A stretch of DNA of 64,000 bases, from contig NC_015675.1 in NCBI RefSeq assembly GCF_000176035.2, positions 496,001 through 560,000 of the forward strand. The letters are read 5' to 3'. Below are positions 52,157 through 61,078 of the stretch, in pieces (the first letter of the stretch is position 1; the number at the start of each line of letters is the position of its first letter). The notes beneath the pieces are model-generated. The model worked only from the letters and a program-made list of their open reading frames with translations. It was not told the DNA's origin and ran no database searches. The stretch comes from Mesorhizobium opportunistum WSM2075 (GTDB taxonomy: Bacteria; Pseudomonadota; Alphaproteobacteria; Rhizobiales; Rhizobiaceae). A program made the position numbers and the translations under genes.

Positions 52157-54553
52157 TTATTTCTTGATGCCGCCGATGCGGCCGCCCATCGGCACCACGG
52201 CGCCGACCGGCTGATCGATCGCGCTCAGCGTGCCGCCGATCGGCGCCTCGATCTCGACCACGGCCTTGTCGGTTTCGATCTCGGCGATCAGTTCGCCCTC
52301 GTTCACCGCGTCACCGACCGCCTTCAGCCATTTTATGACCGTGCCTTCGCTAACGGTGAGATCGCCGAACGGCATCGTGATCGGCTCGTCGTCGCCCGCG
52401 GCTGGAGCGGCAACCGCTGGTGCGGCGGGTTGCAGCTTGACCGCGGCAGGAACCGGATTGGCCGGCGCAGCACTTTTCAGGCCGACCGTGTACCAATGGT
52501 CCGGCACCGGCGGCTTGCCAGCGATGACGTCGCGCACGCCCTGGACGATGCGTGCGGCGTCGACCAGCATGGCGCGCTCCAGCACAGGCGCGAAAGGGTG
52601 TGAGGTCGGCGCGGCGTGCAGCCTGCCGGGCGGTGCGTCGAGTTCGTCGAAGGCGAGCTCGTTGATAGCCTGTGCAATCTCGCCGCCCAGGCCGCACATC
52701 GCCCAGGCTTCGTCGACGATGAGCAGGCGGTGGGTTTTGCTCACGCTGGCGACGATGGTGTCGATGTCGAGCGGCATGATGGTGCGCGGATCGATCACCT
52801 CGGCCTCGATGCCTTCGGCTGCCAGCGCTTCCGCAGCCTCCAGCGCGCGCTGCACCATCTGGCCAGCGGCAACGATGGTGATGTCGGTTCCCGCCCTTGC
52901 GATCCGCGCGACGCCGAACGGCACATAATGTTCGCCCGTGGGCACCTCGCCCTTGGAGGCGAACAGCGCCTTGGGCTCGAGCATGATGACGGGGTCGCCG
53001 GCCCGCAGCGCCGTCTTCATCAGCCCCTTGGCATCGGCCGGGGTCGAGGGCACGCAGACGATCAGCCCCGGCATATGGGCGAAGACCGGATGGTAAATGC
53101 CGCTGTGGTGCGGGCCGGAACTGCGCAGCGCGCCGGCGCCGACGCGCACCACCATCGGCGCGCTCATCCGGCCGCTGGTCATGTAGCGCAGCTTGGCCGC
53201 CTGCAGGAAGATCTGCCCAGCGGTCTCGAACGCGAAATCGGCGAACATCAGGTCCGAGACGGTGCGCGCGCCGGTGGCCGAGGCGCCGACGGCGGCAGCG
53301 GTAAAGCCCTGTTCGGAGATCGGCGTGTCGACCATGCGCTCGGCGCCGAACTCCTGCCAGAGGTTCTTGGTGTGGGCGAAGCTGCCGCCACGCTCGCCGG
53401 TGCCCTCGCCGAAATAGAGGATCGCCGGGTTGTCCCGCATCTCCTCGGCAATGCCGTCGCGCACCGCTTCCAGCCAGCCTTGCGTGCGCGTCTCACCGAG
53501 GGCGCGCGTGGCCAAGGCGGCAGGCGGATTGATCGGATCGGCAAAGACGTGCAGCCGCATCGATGCCGGATCCGGCTCGGGCGAATTGCGGGCGAAGGCC
53601 AGCGCCTCATCGACCACCTTCTCGATCCGCGCCTCGATTGCCGCGAGCGCTTCGGCATCGGCGATGCCGTAATCCTCGACCAGCTTCTTACGGAACATGT
53701 CGATGGGATCGCGCTTGATCCAGGCATCGAGTTCCTCCTGCGTGCGGTAGGTGCCGATGACCGGATCGCCCTCGTGGTGACCGACGGTGCGATAGGTCTT
53801 GGCCTCGATCAGCGTCGGTCCCTTGCCGGAACGGGCGCGCTCGGTGGCTTCCTTCATCGCCAGCCAGACGGCGAAGACGTCGTTGCCGTCCACCGCCACG
53901 CCGGGCATGCCATAGGACGCCGCTTTGGTGGCAATCTCGGGATTAAGTGTGATCGATTTCAGCGGTGTCGCGGTGGCGTAGAGGTTGTTCTCGCAGATGA
54001 AGACGGCCGGCGCGCGCTGCACGGCGGCGAAATTGAGCGCCTCGTGGAACCCGCCATGGTTGGCGGCGCCGTCGCCGAAGAAGGCGACGCCGATGTCGTC
54101 GCGGCCCTGCTGGCGCGCGCTCATGCCGATGCCGACGGCATGGCCGATGCCGGCGGCGACGATGCCGTTGGTGCCGAACAGGCCGACCGAGCGGTCGTAG
54201 AGATGCATGGTGCCGCCACGGCCGCCGCAGATGCCGTCGGCCTTGCCGAACAGCTCGGCCATCACCCGGCCCGGATTGGCGCCCTTGGCCAGAGCGTGGC
54301 CATGGCCGCGATGGGTCGATGTCACCCAGTCGGTCGGCCGCAGATGGGCGCAGACGCCGACGCCCGTTGCCTCCTCGCCGATATAGAGATGCAGGAAGCC
54401 AGGTGTTTCGCCCTTGCGGCAAGCGATCTGGGCGATGCTTTCGAAGCGGCGCAGCAGCACCATGCGCTCGAATAGGTCGAGCAGGACCTGCTTGTCGGGC
54501 AGGTTTGGAGCGCTCTTGAAATCGTCGCGCGCCCGCGCCGCGGAAATTGCCAC
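52157..54553 (-). CDS. 2-oxoacid dehydrogenase E1alpha-E1beta-lipoyl fusion
   Basis: A 798-residue three-part protein. Residues about 20-335 are E1alpha, with the ThDP motif GDGAANHGGFHEAL (160-173) to ENN (188-190). Residues about 345-680 are E1beta (EGTGERGGSFAHT, DTPISEQGFT). An Ala/Pro-rich linker (about 695-720) leads to a lipoyl domain (about 725-798) with the acceptor Lys in EIETDKAVVE (about Lys763). The GTG at 54553 is chosen because GGGAGG lies just upstream; longer frames run toward an operator. It probably decarboxylates a 2-keto acid. The linear fusion with a C-terminal lipoyl domain is unusual. Confidence 0.85.
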   Translation of the reverse strand: MAISAARARDDFKSAPNLPDKQVLLDLFERMVLLRRFESIAQIACRKGETPGFLHLYIGEEATGVGVCAHLRPTDWVTSTHRGHGHALAKGANPGRVMAELFGKADGICGGRGGTMHLYDRSVGLFGTNGIVAAGIGHAVGIGMSARQQGRDDIGVAFFGDGAANHGGFHEALNFAAVQRAPAVFICENNLYATATPLKSITLNPEIATKAASYGMPGVAVDGNDVFAVWLAMKEATERARSGKGPTLIEAKTYRTVGHHEGDPVIGTYRTQEELDAWIKRDPIDMFRKKLVEDYGIADAEALAAIEARIEKVVDEALAFARNSPEPDPASMRLHVFADPINPPAALATRALGETRTQGWLEAVRDGIAEEMRDNPAILYFGEGTGERGGSFAHTKNLWQEFGAERMVDTPISEQGFTAAAVGASATGARTVSDLMFADFAFETAGQIFLQAAKLRYMTSGRMSAPMVVRVGAGALRSSGPHHSGIYHPVFAHMPGLIVCVPSTPADAKGLMKTALRAGDPVIMLEPKALFASKGEVPTGEHYVPFGVARIARAGTDITIVAAGQMVQRALEAAEALAAEGIEAEVIDPRTIMPLDIDTIVASVSKTHRLLIVDEAWAMCGLGGEIAQAINELAFDELDAPPGRLHAAPTSHPFAPVLERAMLVDAARIVQGVRDVIAGKPPVPDHWYTVGLKSAAPANPVPAAVKLQPAAPAVAAPAAGDDEPITMPFGDLTVSEGTVIKWLKAVGDAVNEGELIAEIETDKAVVEIEAPIGGTLSAIDQPVGAVVPMGGRIGGIKK

Positions 54554-54636
54554 CGAAGCCTCCCTGAATCCGTCTGGCGCCAAGCGGCAGAGCGCCGGCG
54601 GCGAGCTTGTTGGCCGCTCGCTTCGGCGCATCATAG

Positions 54637-54650
54637 ATTATAATAGCATA
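54637..54650. promoter_or_regulatory. GntR-regulon motif, site 4
   Basis: ATTATAATAGCATA, identical over 14 bases to site 1 at 40050. It lies 84 bases upstream of the E1-lipoyl start codon and just after the end of the upstream enolase-superfamily gene. Confidence 0.6.
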
Positions 54651-54684
54651 ATGTCTACTGGCTCTGAGAGGAGCAATGCGACGG

Positions 54685-55905
54685 CTAAATTTTGGTGATG
54701 CGCACCGTGGCGTCGGGCCGCTGGAACAGCTCCGGCCGCAGGCTGAGGCCCAGCCCAGGACCTTCGAGCGGCGCGACATGGCCATCCTTGACCTGCGGAA
54801 TGTCGGCGACGATTTCGGTGTACCAGCCGGTGAAATAGGCGCGCACCGCTTCCTGGTAGTTGACGTTCGGCAAGGTCGCCGACAGCGCGCAGCTGGCGGC
54901 ATAGACGATCGGCCCGGTGCAGTCGTGCAAGGTGACGGGCAATTCGCTGGCCTCCGCCATGTTGGCGATCTTGCGCGCTTCCGAAAGCCCGCCGCACCAG
55001 GCGAGGTCGATCATGATCACCGAAGCGGCGCGCTTGGCGATCAACTGCTTGAACATCTGCCGCGAGGCCAGCCGCTCGCTGGCGGCGATCGGTATCGACG
55101 TATGGCGGGCAAGCTCGGCCATGGCGTCGAGCTCGTTGTAGCGGACCGGCTCCTCCAGCCAGGCGACGTCATAAGATTTCAGCGCCTCGGCAATGCGCAG
55201 CACCGGCGGCAAGGTCCACAGGCCATGCAGCTCGACCATGATCTCCATGTCGCGACCGACGGCGTCGCGGATCTTGCCGAACGGCTCCAGCGCCTTGTCG
55301 AGGTCGGCAAGCGAGATGCGGGTGCCGTTCGATGCCTCGGCGGCGATGTCGAACGGCCAGATCTTCATGGCGCCGATGCCTTCCGACTTCAGGCTTTTGG
55401 CGAGGTCGCCTGCATTGTAGCGCCAGGCAAGCAGATCCTCATACGGGCCTTCGTTCGAATCGCCTGCCTTGAGCGACCAGTCCTCGCCGCGCTCGAACAG
55501 CGCGTTCTTCTTGGTGGCGCGGACATGCTTGTAGCCGGCGCAAGTGTTGTAGATCGGCACGCTTTGCTGGGTGCGCCCGCCGAGCAGGCGCCAGACCGGC
55601 TCGCCGAGCGCCTGGCCGTAGATGTCCCACAGTGCGATGTTGACGGCGGAATTGCCGCGCACCTCGGCGCCGGAATCGCGCGCGCCGACATAGACGCTAC
55701 CGAGCGTGCGGTCATGCAGCTCGATGTCGCGGGGATCCCTGCCCAGCAGGTAGGCGGCGACATTGTCATGGACATAGGAAGCGACCGGCCCCGGTGCCCA
55801 GAAGGTCTCGCCGGTGCCGACGATGCCGGCATCGGTGTGAACGCGCAGCCAGAACAGGAACGGAAACTCCGCCAGCTGCAGCGTTTCGAGCGCGACGATC
55901 TTCAT
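54685..55905 (-). CDS. Mandelate racemase/enolase superfamily protein
   Basis: Probable sugar-acid dehydratase of 406 residues. After the capping domain (to about 130) a TIM barrel carries KIWPFD (catalytic Lys region), the metal ligands in MVELHGLW, WLEEPV and AASERL, and a catalytic His in VTLHDCTGP. Its promoter contains the LacI-type operator (55974), shared with the divergent SDR-transketolase operon. The sugar acid is unknown. The product would be a 2-keto-3-deoxy acid, a plausible feed for nearby keto-acid enzymes. Confidence 0.87.
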   Translation of the reverse strand: MKIVALETLQLAEFPFLFWLRVHTDAGIVGTGETFWAPGPVASYVHDNVAAYLLGRDPRDIELHDRTLGSVYVGARDSGAEVRGNSAVNIALWDIYGQALGEPVWRLLGGRTQQSVPIYNTCAGYKHVRATKKNALFERGEDWSLKAGDSNEGPYEDLLAWRYNAGDLAKSLKSEGIGAMKIWPFDIAAEASNGTRISLADLDKALEPFGKIRDAVGRDMEIMVELHGLWTLPPVLRIAEALKSYDVAWLEEPVRYNELDAMAELARHTSIPIAASERLASRQMFKQLIAKRAASVIMIDLAWCGGLSEARKIANMAEASELPVTLHDCTGPIVYAASCALSATLPNVNYQEAVRAYFTGWYTEIVADIPQVKDGHVAPLEGPGLGLSLRPELFQRPDATVRITKI

Positions 55906-55973
55906 TTCTTCCTCCCGGCTGCGGCGATCACTTGGCCAACTGACAATAGCACATCGTCGTTGACAGCCATTTA

Positions 55974-55989
55974 TGGTACCGGTATCAAT
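55974..55989. promoter_or_regulatory. LacI-type operator, site B
   Basis: TGGTACCGGTATCAAT is the exact reverse complement of site A (48028-48043) over 16 bases. It lies between the divergent enolase-superfamily and SDR genes, 69 bases from one start and 33 from the other. Confidence 0.7.
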
Positions 55990-56021
55990 CGCGTCAAGAT
56001 GGCCACCGGGAGGGTGCTCGC

Positions 56022-56813
56022 TTGACTGCCGAAAATCAGAACGCAGCGCCGGGGAGAGCCCTGGTCACGGGTGCGGCCGGCGGCCTCGGCCGCGAGGTGG
56101 CGATCCAGCTCGCCCGGCGCGGTTGTGTCGTCGCGATCACCGACATCAACGGCGAAGGATTGGCCGAAACGGCCCGGCAAATCGGCACCGGCGCGGCAAC
56201 CGAAATCATGACAAGCGATTTCACCCTGGAGGGCGCGCCGGAGGCGGCGGTGGGGAAAGTGGTCGCGCGCTGGGGTGGCATCGACATACTGGTCAACAAT
56301 GCCGGCTATGGTGTGATCGAGCCGTTCCTCGACGCCAGCTACAAGGCCTGGACGCGCACGCTGGCGCTCAACGTCACTGCCCTTGCCATGGCCTGCAAGG
56401 CGGCGGGACGGGTGATGCGCGAGCAGCGCTCCGGGCGCATCGTCAACATCACCTCGCCCGGTTCGCGCATGGCGCTGCCCGATTATACCGCCTACACGGC
56501 GAGCAAGGCCGGGGTCGATTCCATCACCCGCGCCGCGGCCGTGGCGCTGGCGCCCTATGGCGTGCTGGTCAACAGCCTGGCGCCCGGCATGATGGACACC
56601 GAAATGCAGCGTTCCACCGAGGCCGATCTTGCCCGCGCCAATGGCCGCAACGATTTGCAGGCCTTCCTCGACGAACGCACGCGCCGCATTCCGCTCGGCC
56701 GCCGCGCCGAGATTTCCGAGGTCGCCGAGGCGGTCGTCTGGCTCTGCCTCGATTCGCCCAAATACATGACAGCCGAGCGGCTCAACATGTCGGGCGGGCT
56801 CGACAAGGACTGA
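56022..56813 (+). CDS. SDR family oxidoreductase
   Basis: Short-chain dehydrogenase of 263 residues. The cofactor loop is TGAAGGLG (about 16-23), NNAGYG is present, and the active site is Ser in NITSPGSRM and YTASKAG (Tyr-X3-Lys). The start is a TTG at 56022 preceded by GGGAGG at 56009. It leads an operon with the split transketolase and probably oxidises the imported sugar or polyol. Confidence 0.87.
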   Translation: MTAENQNAAPGRALVTGAAGGLGREVAIQLARRGCVVAITDINGEGLAETARQIGTGAATEIMTSDFTLEGAPEAAVGKVVARWGGIDILVNNAGYGVIEPFLDASYKAWTRTLALNVTALAMACKAAGRVMREQRSGRIVNITSPGSRMALPDYTAYTASKAGVDSITRAAAVALAPYGVLVNSLAPGMMDTEMQRSTEADLARANGRNDLQAFLDERTRRIPLGRRAEISEVAEAVVWLCLDSPKYMTAERLNMSGGLDKD

Positions 56814-56817
56814 TCCA

Positions 56818-57666
56818 ATGCTGCGAAACTCTCCTCCCGGCGGCGCCGATATCGGCGCGCTCGAACGCAAGGCAAAGCTGCTGCGCCGCCATATGCTGAC
56901 CATGGCGCGCGGTCAGGGCCAGGGCTATATCGGCCAGGGCCTCGGCATCGCCGACGCGCTGGCGGCGCTCTATTTCCACGAACTGCGCTACGATCCGCAC
57001 AATCTCGACTGGCCCGATCGCGATCGTTTCCTGCTCTCGACAGGACATTATTCGATCGCGCTGTGGGCGGCTTTTGCCGAGGCCGGCATCCTTCCGGTCG
57101 AGGAACTCGCCACCTACGGCGCCGACAACAGCCGGCTGGAGATGTCGACGCTCGACACCACGCCCGGCGTCGAGATGATCGGCGGCTCGCTCGGCCATGG
57201 CCTGGGACAGGGCGTCGGCCAGGCGCTCGGCTTGCGCGTCGATCGCTCCGATGCGCGCGTCTTCGTCGAACTGTCGGATGGCGAAATGCAGGAAGGCTCG
57301 ACCTGGGAAGCGGCGATGTCGGCCAGCCATTTCAAGCTCGACGGGCTGGTGGCGCTGATCGACTGCAACGGCATCCAGGCCGACGGCCCCGTGGTGCTCG
57401 ACATGGAGCCGGTGGCCGACAAATGGCGCGCCTTCGGCTGGCAAACGTTGGAGATCGACGGCAACGACATGAGAGCGATAATCGGCGCGCTGGCCGATGC
57501 ACGTCAGCGTAATAGCAAGCCGAAGGCGATCGTGCTGCGCACGCTGCCCGGCAAGGGCGTGCCGCGCATCGAGACCTCAGAGAAATCGCATTTCTTCCGC
57601 GTCGACGTGGCGCAATGGGACGGCATCATCGCCGAGTTCGACAAGAGCACGGGAGCAGCCCAATGA
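56818..57666 (+). CDS. Transketolase, N-terminal (ThDP-binding) subunit
   Basis: Half of a split transketolase, 282 residues. GQGQGYIGQGLGIADALAAL, GSLGHGLGQGVGQALG and LSDGEMQEGSTWEA, followed by IDCNGIQADG, are the ThDP-binding hallmarks. The partner subunit overlaps by four bases. Split transketolases in such operons usually act in dedicated sugar or sugar-acid pathways, not in the central pentose-phosphate pathway. Confidence 0.9.
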   Translation: MLRNSPPGGADIGALERKAKLLRRHMLTMARGQGQGYIGQGLGIADALAALYFHELRYDPHNLDWPDRDRFLLSTGHYSIALWAAFAEAGILPVEELATYGADNSRLEMSTLDTTPGVEMIGGSLGHGLGQGVGQALGLRVDRSDARVFVELSDGEMQEGSTWEAAMSASHFKLDGLVALIDCNGIQADGPVVLDMEPVADKWRAFGWQTLEIDGNDMRAIIGALADARQRNSKPKAIVLRTLPGKGVPRIETSEKSHFFRVDVAQWDGIIAEFDKSTGAAQ

Positions 57667-58652
57667 GCGGAGCGGCGATGGAGGCCGGGCGTACGCTGGC
57701 CATGGGCCAGGACGAGGCGGCTGGCGGCGGCCGGCAAAGTGTCGAAGCGCCCTTCGGCCGGGCGCTGGCCAGGCTTGGCCAGAGCCGGCCCGAGATTGTC
57801 GGGCTGACCGCCGACCTCGGCAAATACACCGACATATTGCCGTTCCGCGACGCCTTCCCGGACCGCTTCTTCAATGTCGGCATGGCCGAGCAGAACCTGG
57901 TCGCCGTCGCCGCCGGACTGGCGCGCACCGGCAAGGTGCCGTTCGCCACCACCTATGGCGTGTTCGCGACGCGGCGCGCCTATGATTTCGTCGCCATCGC
58001 GCTTGCCCATTCAAACCTCGACGTCAAGATCGTCGCCGGCCTGCCCGGGCTGACGACCGGCTATGGCGGCACCCATCAGGCGATCGAAGATCTTGCGCTG
58101 ATGCGCATGATTCCGGGTCTCACCATCATCGACCCCTGCGACGCGACCGAGATCGAGTCGGCGACGGCGGCGATCGCCGAGCATAAAGGGCCGGTCTACA
58201 TGCGGCTGCTGCGCGGCAGCGTGCCTGTCGTGTTCGAACCCGGCTATCGTTTCGAGATCGGCAAGGCGCGGCGCCTGCGCGAAGGGTCCGACGTCGGCAT
58301 CATCTCGACCGGCTTCATGACCGAACGGGCGCTGGACGCAGCCGATGCCCTGCAAGGACAAGGCATCTCCACCGGCGTGCTGCACGTGCCGACGATCAAA
58401 CCGTTCGACGCCGGGGCGGTTGCCGAATTTGCCGGCTCAGTCGATCGTGTTGTCACGGCGGAAAACCATGTCGTGGTCGGCGGGCTGGCAAGCCTTGTCG
58501 TCGAGACCCTGTTCGATGCCGGCATTGCGAAAAGGGTGACGCGCATCGGCCTGCCCGACCGCTATATCGAATGCGGCGCCGTGCCGACCTTGCAGGCGAA
58601 GTATGGCCTGACCACGGAGGCCGTCCTCGCGACAATCACTGCGCTACCATGA
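57663..58652 (+). CDS. Transketolase, C-terminal subunit
   Basis: Partner half, 329 residues. FFNVGMAEQNLVAVAAGLAR holds the conserved Glu that activates ThDP, followed by FATTYGVFATRRAYD. The C-terminal domain carries VVTAENHVVVGG. It has an N-terminal extension of about 25 residues compared with usual partners. The start overlaps the N-terminal subunit's stop (ATGA). Donor and acceptor sugars are unknown. Confidence 0.9.
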   Translation: MSGAAMEAGRTLAMGQDEAAGGGRQSVEAPFGRALARLGQSRPEIVGLTADLGKYTDILPFRDAFPDRFFNVGMAEQNLVAVAAGLARTGKVPFATTYGVFATRRAYDFVAIALAHSNLDVKIVAGLPGLTTGYGGTHQAIEDLALMRMIPGLTIIDPCDATEIESATAAIAEHKGPVYMRLLRGSVPVVFEPGYRFEIGKARRLREGSDVGIISTGFMTERALDAADALQGQGISTGVLHVPTIKPFDAGAVAEFAGSVDRVVTAENHVVVGGLASLVVETLFDAGIAKRVTRIGLPDRYIECGAVPTLQAKYGLTTEAVLATITALP

Positions 58653-58690
58653 TCCCGAAAAGTGGGAGCCGGTTTTAGGATAAGATCATG
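58648..58690. repeat. CATG-armed palindromic element, copy 3
   Basis: Arms CATGATC (58648-58654) and GATCATG (58684-58690) enclose CCGAAAAGTGGGAGCCGG and TTTTAGGATAA. It begins in the last codon of the transketolase gene and separates it from the next enolase-superfamily gene. Confidence 0.75.
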
Positions 58691-58720
58691 GTCAAAACAA
58701 AAGATAGCTAGAGTTTCGCA

Positions 58721-59890
58721 ATGAAGATCACCGAGATCGAAACCTTCGCCGTCGGCGCCGGCTGGAAGAACTGGCTCTTCGTCAAAGTCCATACCGACAA
58801 GGGCGTCCACGGGATCGGCGAAGGCACGCTGAACGGTTTCATCAAGACCACGGAAGCCGGCGTGCACGAGCTAAAGCATCTCGCAATCGGCCAGGATCCG
58901 CGCCGCATCAACGTGCTGGCCAAGCGCATGCTGGACAGTGTCTCGCTTGACGGCGGCCATATCCACCGGACGGTGATCGCGGCGATCGAAGTCGCCTGCT
59001 GGGATATTCTGGGCAAGAGCCTCGGCGTGCCGATCCATCAACTGCTTGGCGGGCAGGTGCGTGACAGCGTGCTTGGATACGCCAATGGCTGGTACCGGAC
59101 CGAGCGCTCGCCCGAAGCCTTTCTCGAAGCTGCGAAGGCGGTGCTGGCGAAAGGCTTCAAGGCGTTCAAGCTCGACCCGTTCGGCACCGCGCAAGGTTTT
59201 ATCTCACGCGAGGAACTGGAGCTTTCCTACGCGATCTGCCGGACACTGCGCGACAGGCTGCCCAAGGACACGCTGATCCTGATCGACGTCCATGCGCGCT
59301 TCACCGAGATCGCCGCGCTGCAGGCGGCGCAGAGGTTCGCCGATCTCGACATCTACTGGTGGGAGGAGCCGACCTCGCGCGACCGGCAGGAGACGGTGCA
59401 CGAAGTGGCGCATCGCTCGCCGATCCCGGTGGCGACCGGCGAGATGTACGACACGGTCGGGCAGTTCTACACGCTGGCCGCCGGCGGCGGCGTCAACATC
59501 TTCCAGCCCGAGCCGATGTCGCTCGGCGGCATCGGGCCGTCGATGCAGGTTGCCAATTTGGCGCTCGCCCATGGCAGCCATATCGCCCCGCACCAGAGCG
59601 GCGGCCCGGTGGCGACAGCGGTGTGCCTGCAGCTTGCGGCGGCGGTGCCGAACTTCCTCATCCAGGAACATTTCGATGCCTTCAACGATCCTTGGACGCG
59701 CGACCTCGTGACCTGGCACCCGACCGTCAATCCCGACAATGGCCATCTGTCGCTGCCGGACGCGCCAGGGCTCGGCATCGATCTCAACATCGAGGCGATC
59801 AAGGATCATCCCTACGATCCCGACGCCTATCTCAACGTCCATGCCGAAGGCTGGGAGAAACGGCTTGGGCGGCGGGAAGAGAAGCCCTGA
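58721..59890 (+). CDS. Mandelate racemase/muconate-lactonising enzyme, galactonate-dehydratase-like
   Basis: Enolase-superfamily enzyme of 389 residues. FKAFKLDPFG (catalytic Lys region), LIDVHARFT, WWEEPTSRDRQ and ATGEMYDT carry the expected base and metal ligands, and HIAPHQSGGPVAT the catalytic His. The start MKITEIETFAV and overall layout resemble D-galactonate dehydratases. It is a second, divergent family member in the island (compare 54685). Its stop codon is immediately next to the stop of the convergent lacI gene (TGATCA). Confidence 0.87.
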   Translation: MKITEIETFAVGAGWKNWLFVKVHTDKGVHGIGEGTLNGFIKTTEAGVHELKHLAIGQDPRRINVLAKRMLDSVSLDGGHIHRTVIAAIEVACWDILGKSLGVPIHQLLGGQVRDSVLGYANGWYRTERSPEAFLEAAKAVLAKGFKAFKLDPFGTAQGFISREELELSYAICRTLRDRLPKDTLILIDVHARFTEIAALQAAQRFADLDIYWWEEPTSRDRQETVHEVAHRSPIPVATGEMYDTVGQFYTLAAGGGVNIFQPEPMSLGGIGPSMQVANLALAHGSHIAPHQSGGPVATAVCLQLAAAVPNFLIQEHFDAFNDPWTRDLVTWHPTVNPDNGHLSLPDAPGLGIDLNIEAIKDHPYDPDAYLNVHAEGWEKRLGRREEKP

Positions 59891-60922
59891 TCAAGCACTC
59901 TCGCGGTCGACGATCTCGAAGCCGAGGCTGGTGATGGTCGGCACCTTGGTGTCGCCGCCGAGCCTTGCCAGCAATTGCCGCACGGCGCGCCGGCCCATCT
60001 CGTAGCGATTGACCTTGACCGTGGTCAGCGGCGGATAGAGCTGGGCCGCCAGATCCATGTCACCATAGCCGGCAATCGCGATCTTGCCCGGCACCGCCCA
60101 GCGTCGCCGGTGGCATTCCTGCACGGCGCCAACCGCCAGCGTGTCGCTGGAAAAGAAAATGGCGTCGATATCCCTGTGGCGGGAGGTCAATGTGATCAAG
60201 GCCTCGGCACCGCCCTGCGCGGTGATCGGCACCTCGACCTCCATGTCGGCATGGTTCTTGAAACCAAGCTCGGTGAGTGCCGCATGGTAGCCGGTGCGGC
60301 GCTGCTGCAGGCGGTCATTGCCGTGGATCGGCGTCGAGACGAAGCCGATGCGCTTGTAGCCCTTGGCGGCCAAATGCATGGTCATGGCGTAGGCGGTCTC
60401 GAAATTGGAGACGCCGACCACCATGTCGATGGGCTTGCGGCCCTTGATCTCGGATATTTCGACCACCGGGGCGCCGCTGGTCTTCAGCAATGCGCGGGCA
60501 GCCTCGCTCTGCACGAAGCTTTGCAGGATCATGCCGACCGGGCGCCAGCCAAGCAGATTGCGGATCGATTTCTCCTCGGCTTCCTGCGTGAACTCGCCCT
60601 GGACCAGGAGCATAGAATAGCCGCTCTCGTGGCATTCGTCGGACATGCCTTGCACCTGCTCGGCGATGCCCGAATTGATCAGCGGCGGCACTACGGTGCC
60701 GATCATGCGGCCATTCCCGCGCATGCTGGAGGCCAGCCGGTTGGGCACGAAACCGGCCTCCTCGATAGCCTCGAGGACCTTGGCGCGCGTCTCCGGCGAG
60801 ACCATGTCGGGATTGGACAGCGCGCGCGATACCGTCATCGGTGCCACGCCGACGCGCTTGGCGATCTCGCGGACGCCGAGGCGCTGCGGCTTCTTTTCGC
60901 CCGCCGGCGGTCTATCGGTCAT
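59891..60922 (-). CDS. LacI family transcriptional regulator
   Basis: A 343-residue regulator. The helix-turn-helix GVREIAKRVGVAPMTVSRAL (about 16-35) is a classic LacI type, expected to bind a CG-centred palindrome such as GATACCGGTACC. An effector domain of the sugar-binding fold follows. I use the ATG at 60922; an open frame continues upstream without family similarity. It is the likely reader of the two identical operators at 48028 and 55974. Its effector is probably a sugar or sugar acid of the island. Confidence 0.9.
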   Translation of the reverse strand: MTDRPPAGEKKPQRLGVREIAKRVGVAPMTVSRALSNPDMVSPETRAKVLEAIEEAGFVPNRLASSMRGNGRMIGTVVPPLINSGIAEQVQGMSDECHESGYSMLLVQGEFTQEAEEKSIRNLLGWRPVGMILQSFVQSEAARALLKTSGAPVVEISEIKGRKPIDMVVGVSNFETAYAMTMHLAAKGYKRIGFVSTPIHGNDRLQQRRTGYHAALTELGFKNHADMEVEVPITAQGGAEALITLTSRHRDIDAIFFSSDTLAVGAVQECHRRRWAVPGKIAIAGYGDMDLAAQLYPPLTTVKVNRYEMGRRAVRQLLARLGGDTKVPTITSLGFEIVDRESA

Positions 60923-61064
60923 CACCGTGCTCCAAGAGGGCGCGACCCGGCAAGACAATGTCCCAACGGTGGCGCGGCATCGGCCCATTCATAGCGGTTG
61001 CGGCGGCTGCTTTCCAGCGACGGGCAGCGCTATCCCCGCGATCCAAAACTTCGACGTTGACAAG

Positions 61065-61078
61065 TTATAATATTATAA
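61065..61078. promoter_or_regulatory. AT-rich palindrome between lacI and the ABC operon; weak GntR-type match
   Basis: TTATAATATTATAA is a perfect 14-base palindrome. It shares TTATAATA with the GntR-regulon motif but lacks the GCATA half. It lies 92 bases upstream of the permease start and 143 upstream of lacI. Confidence 0.35.
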
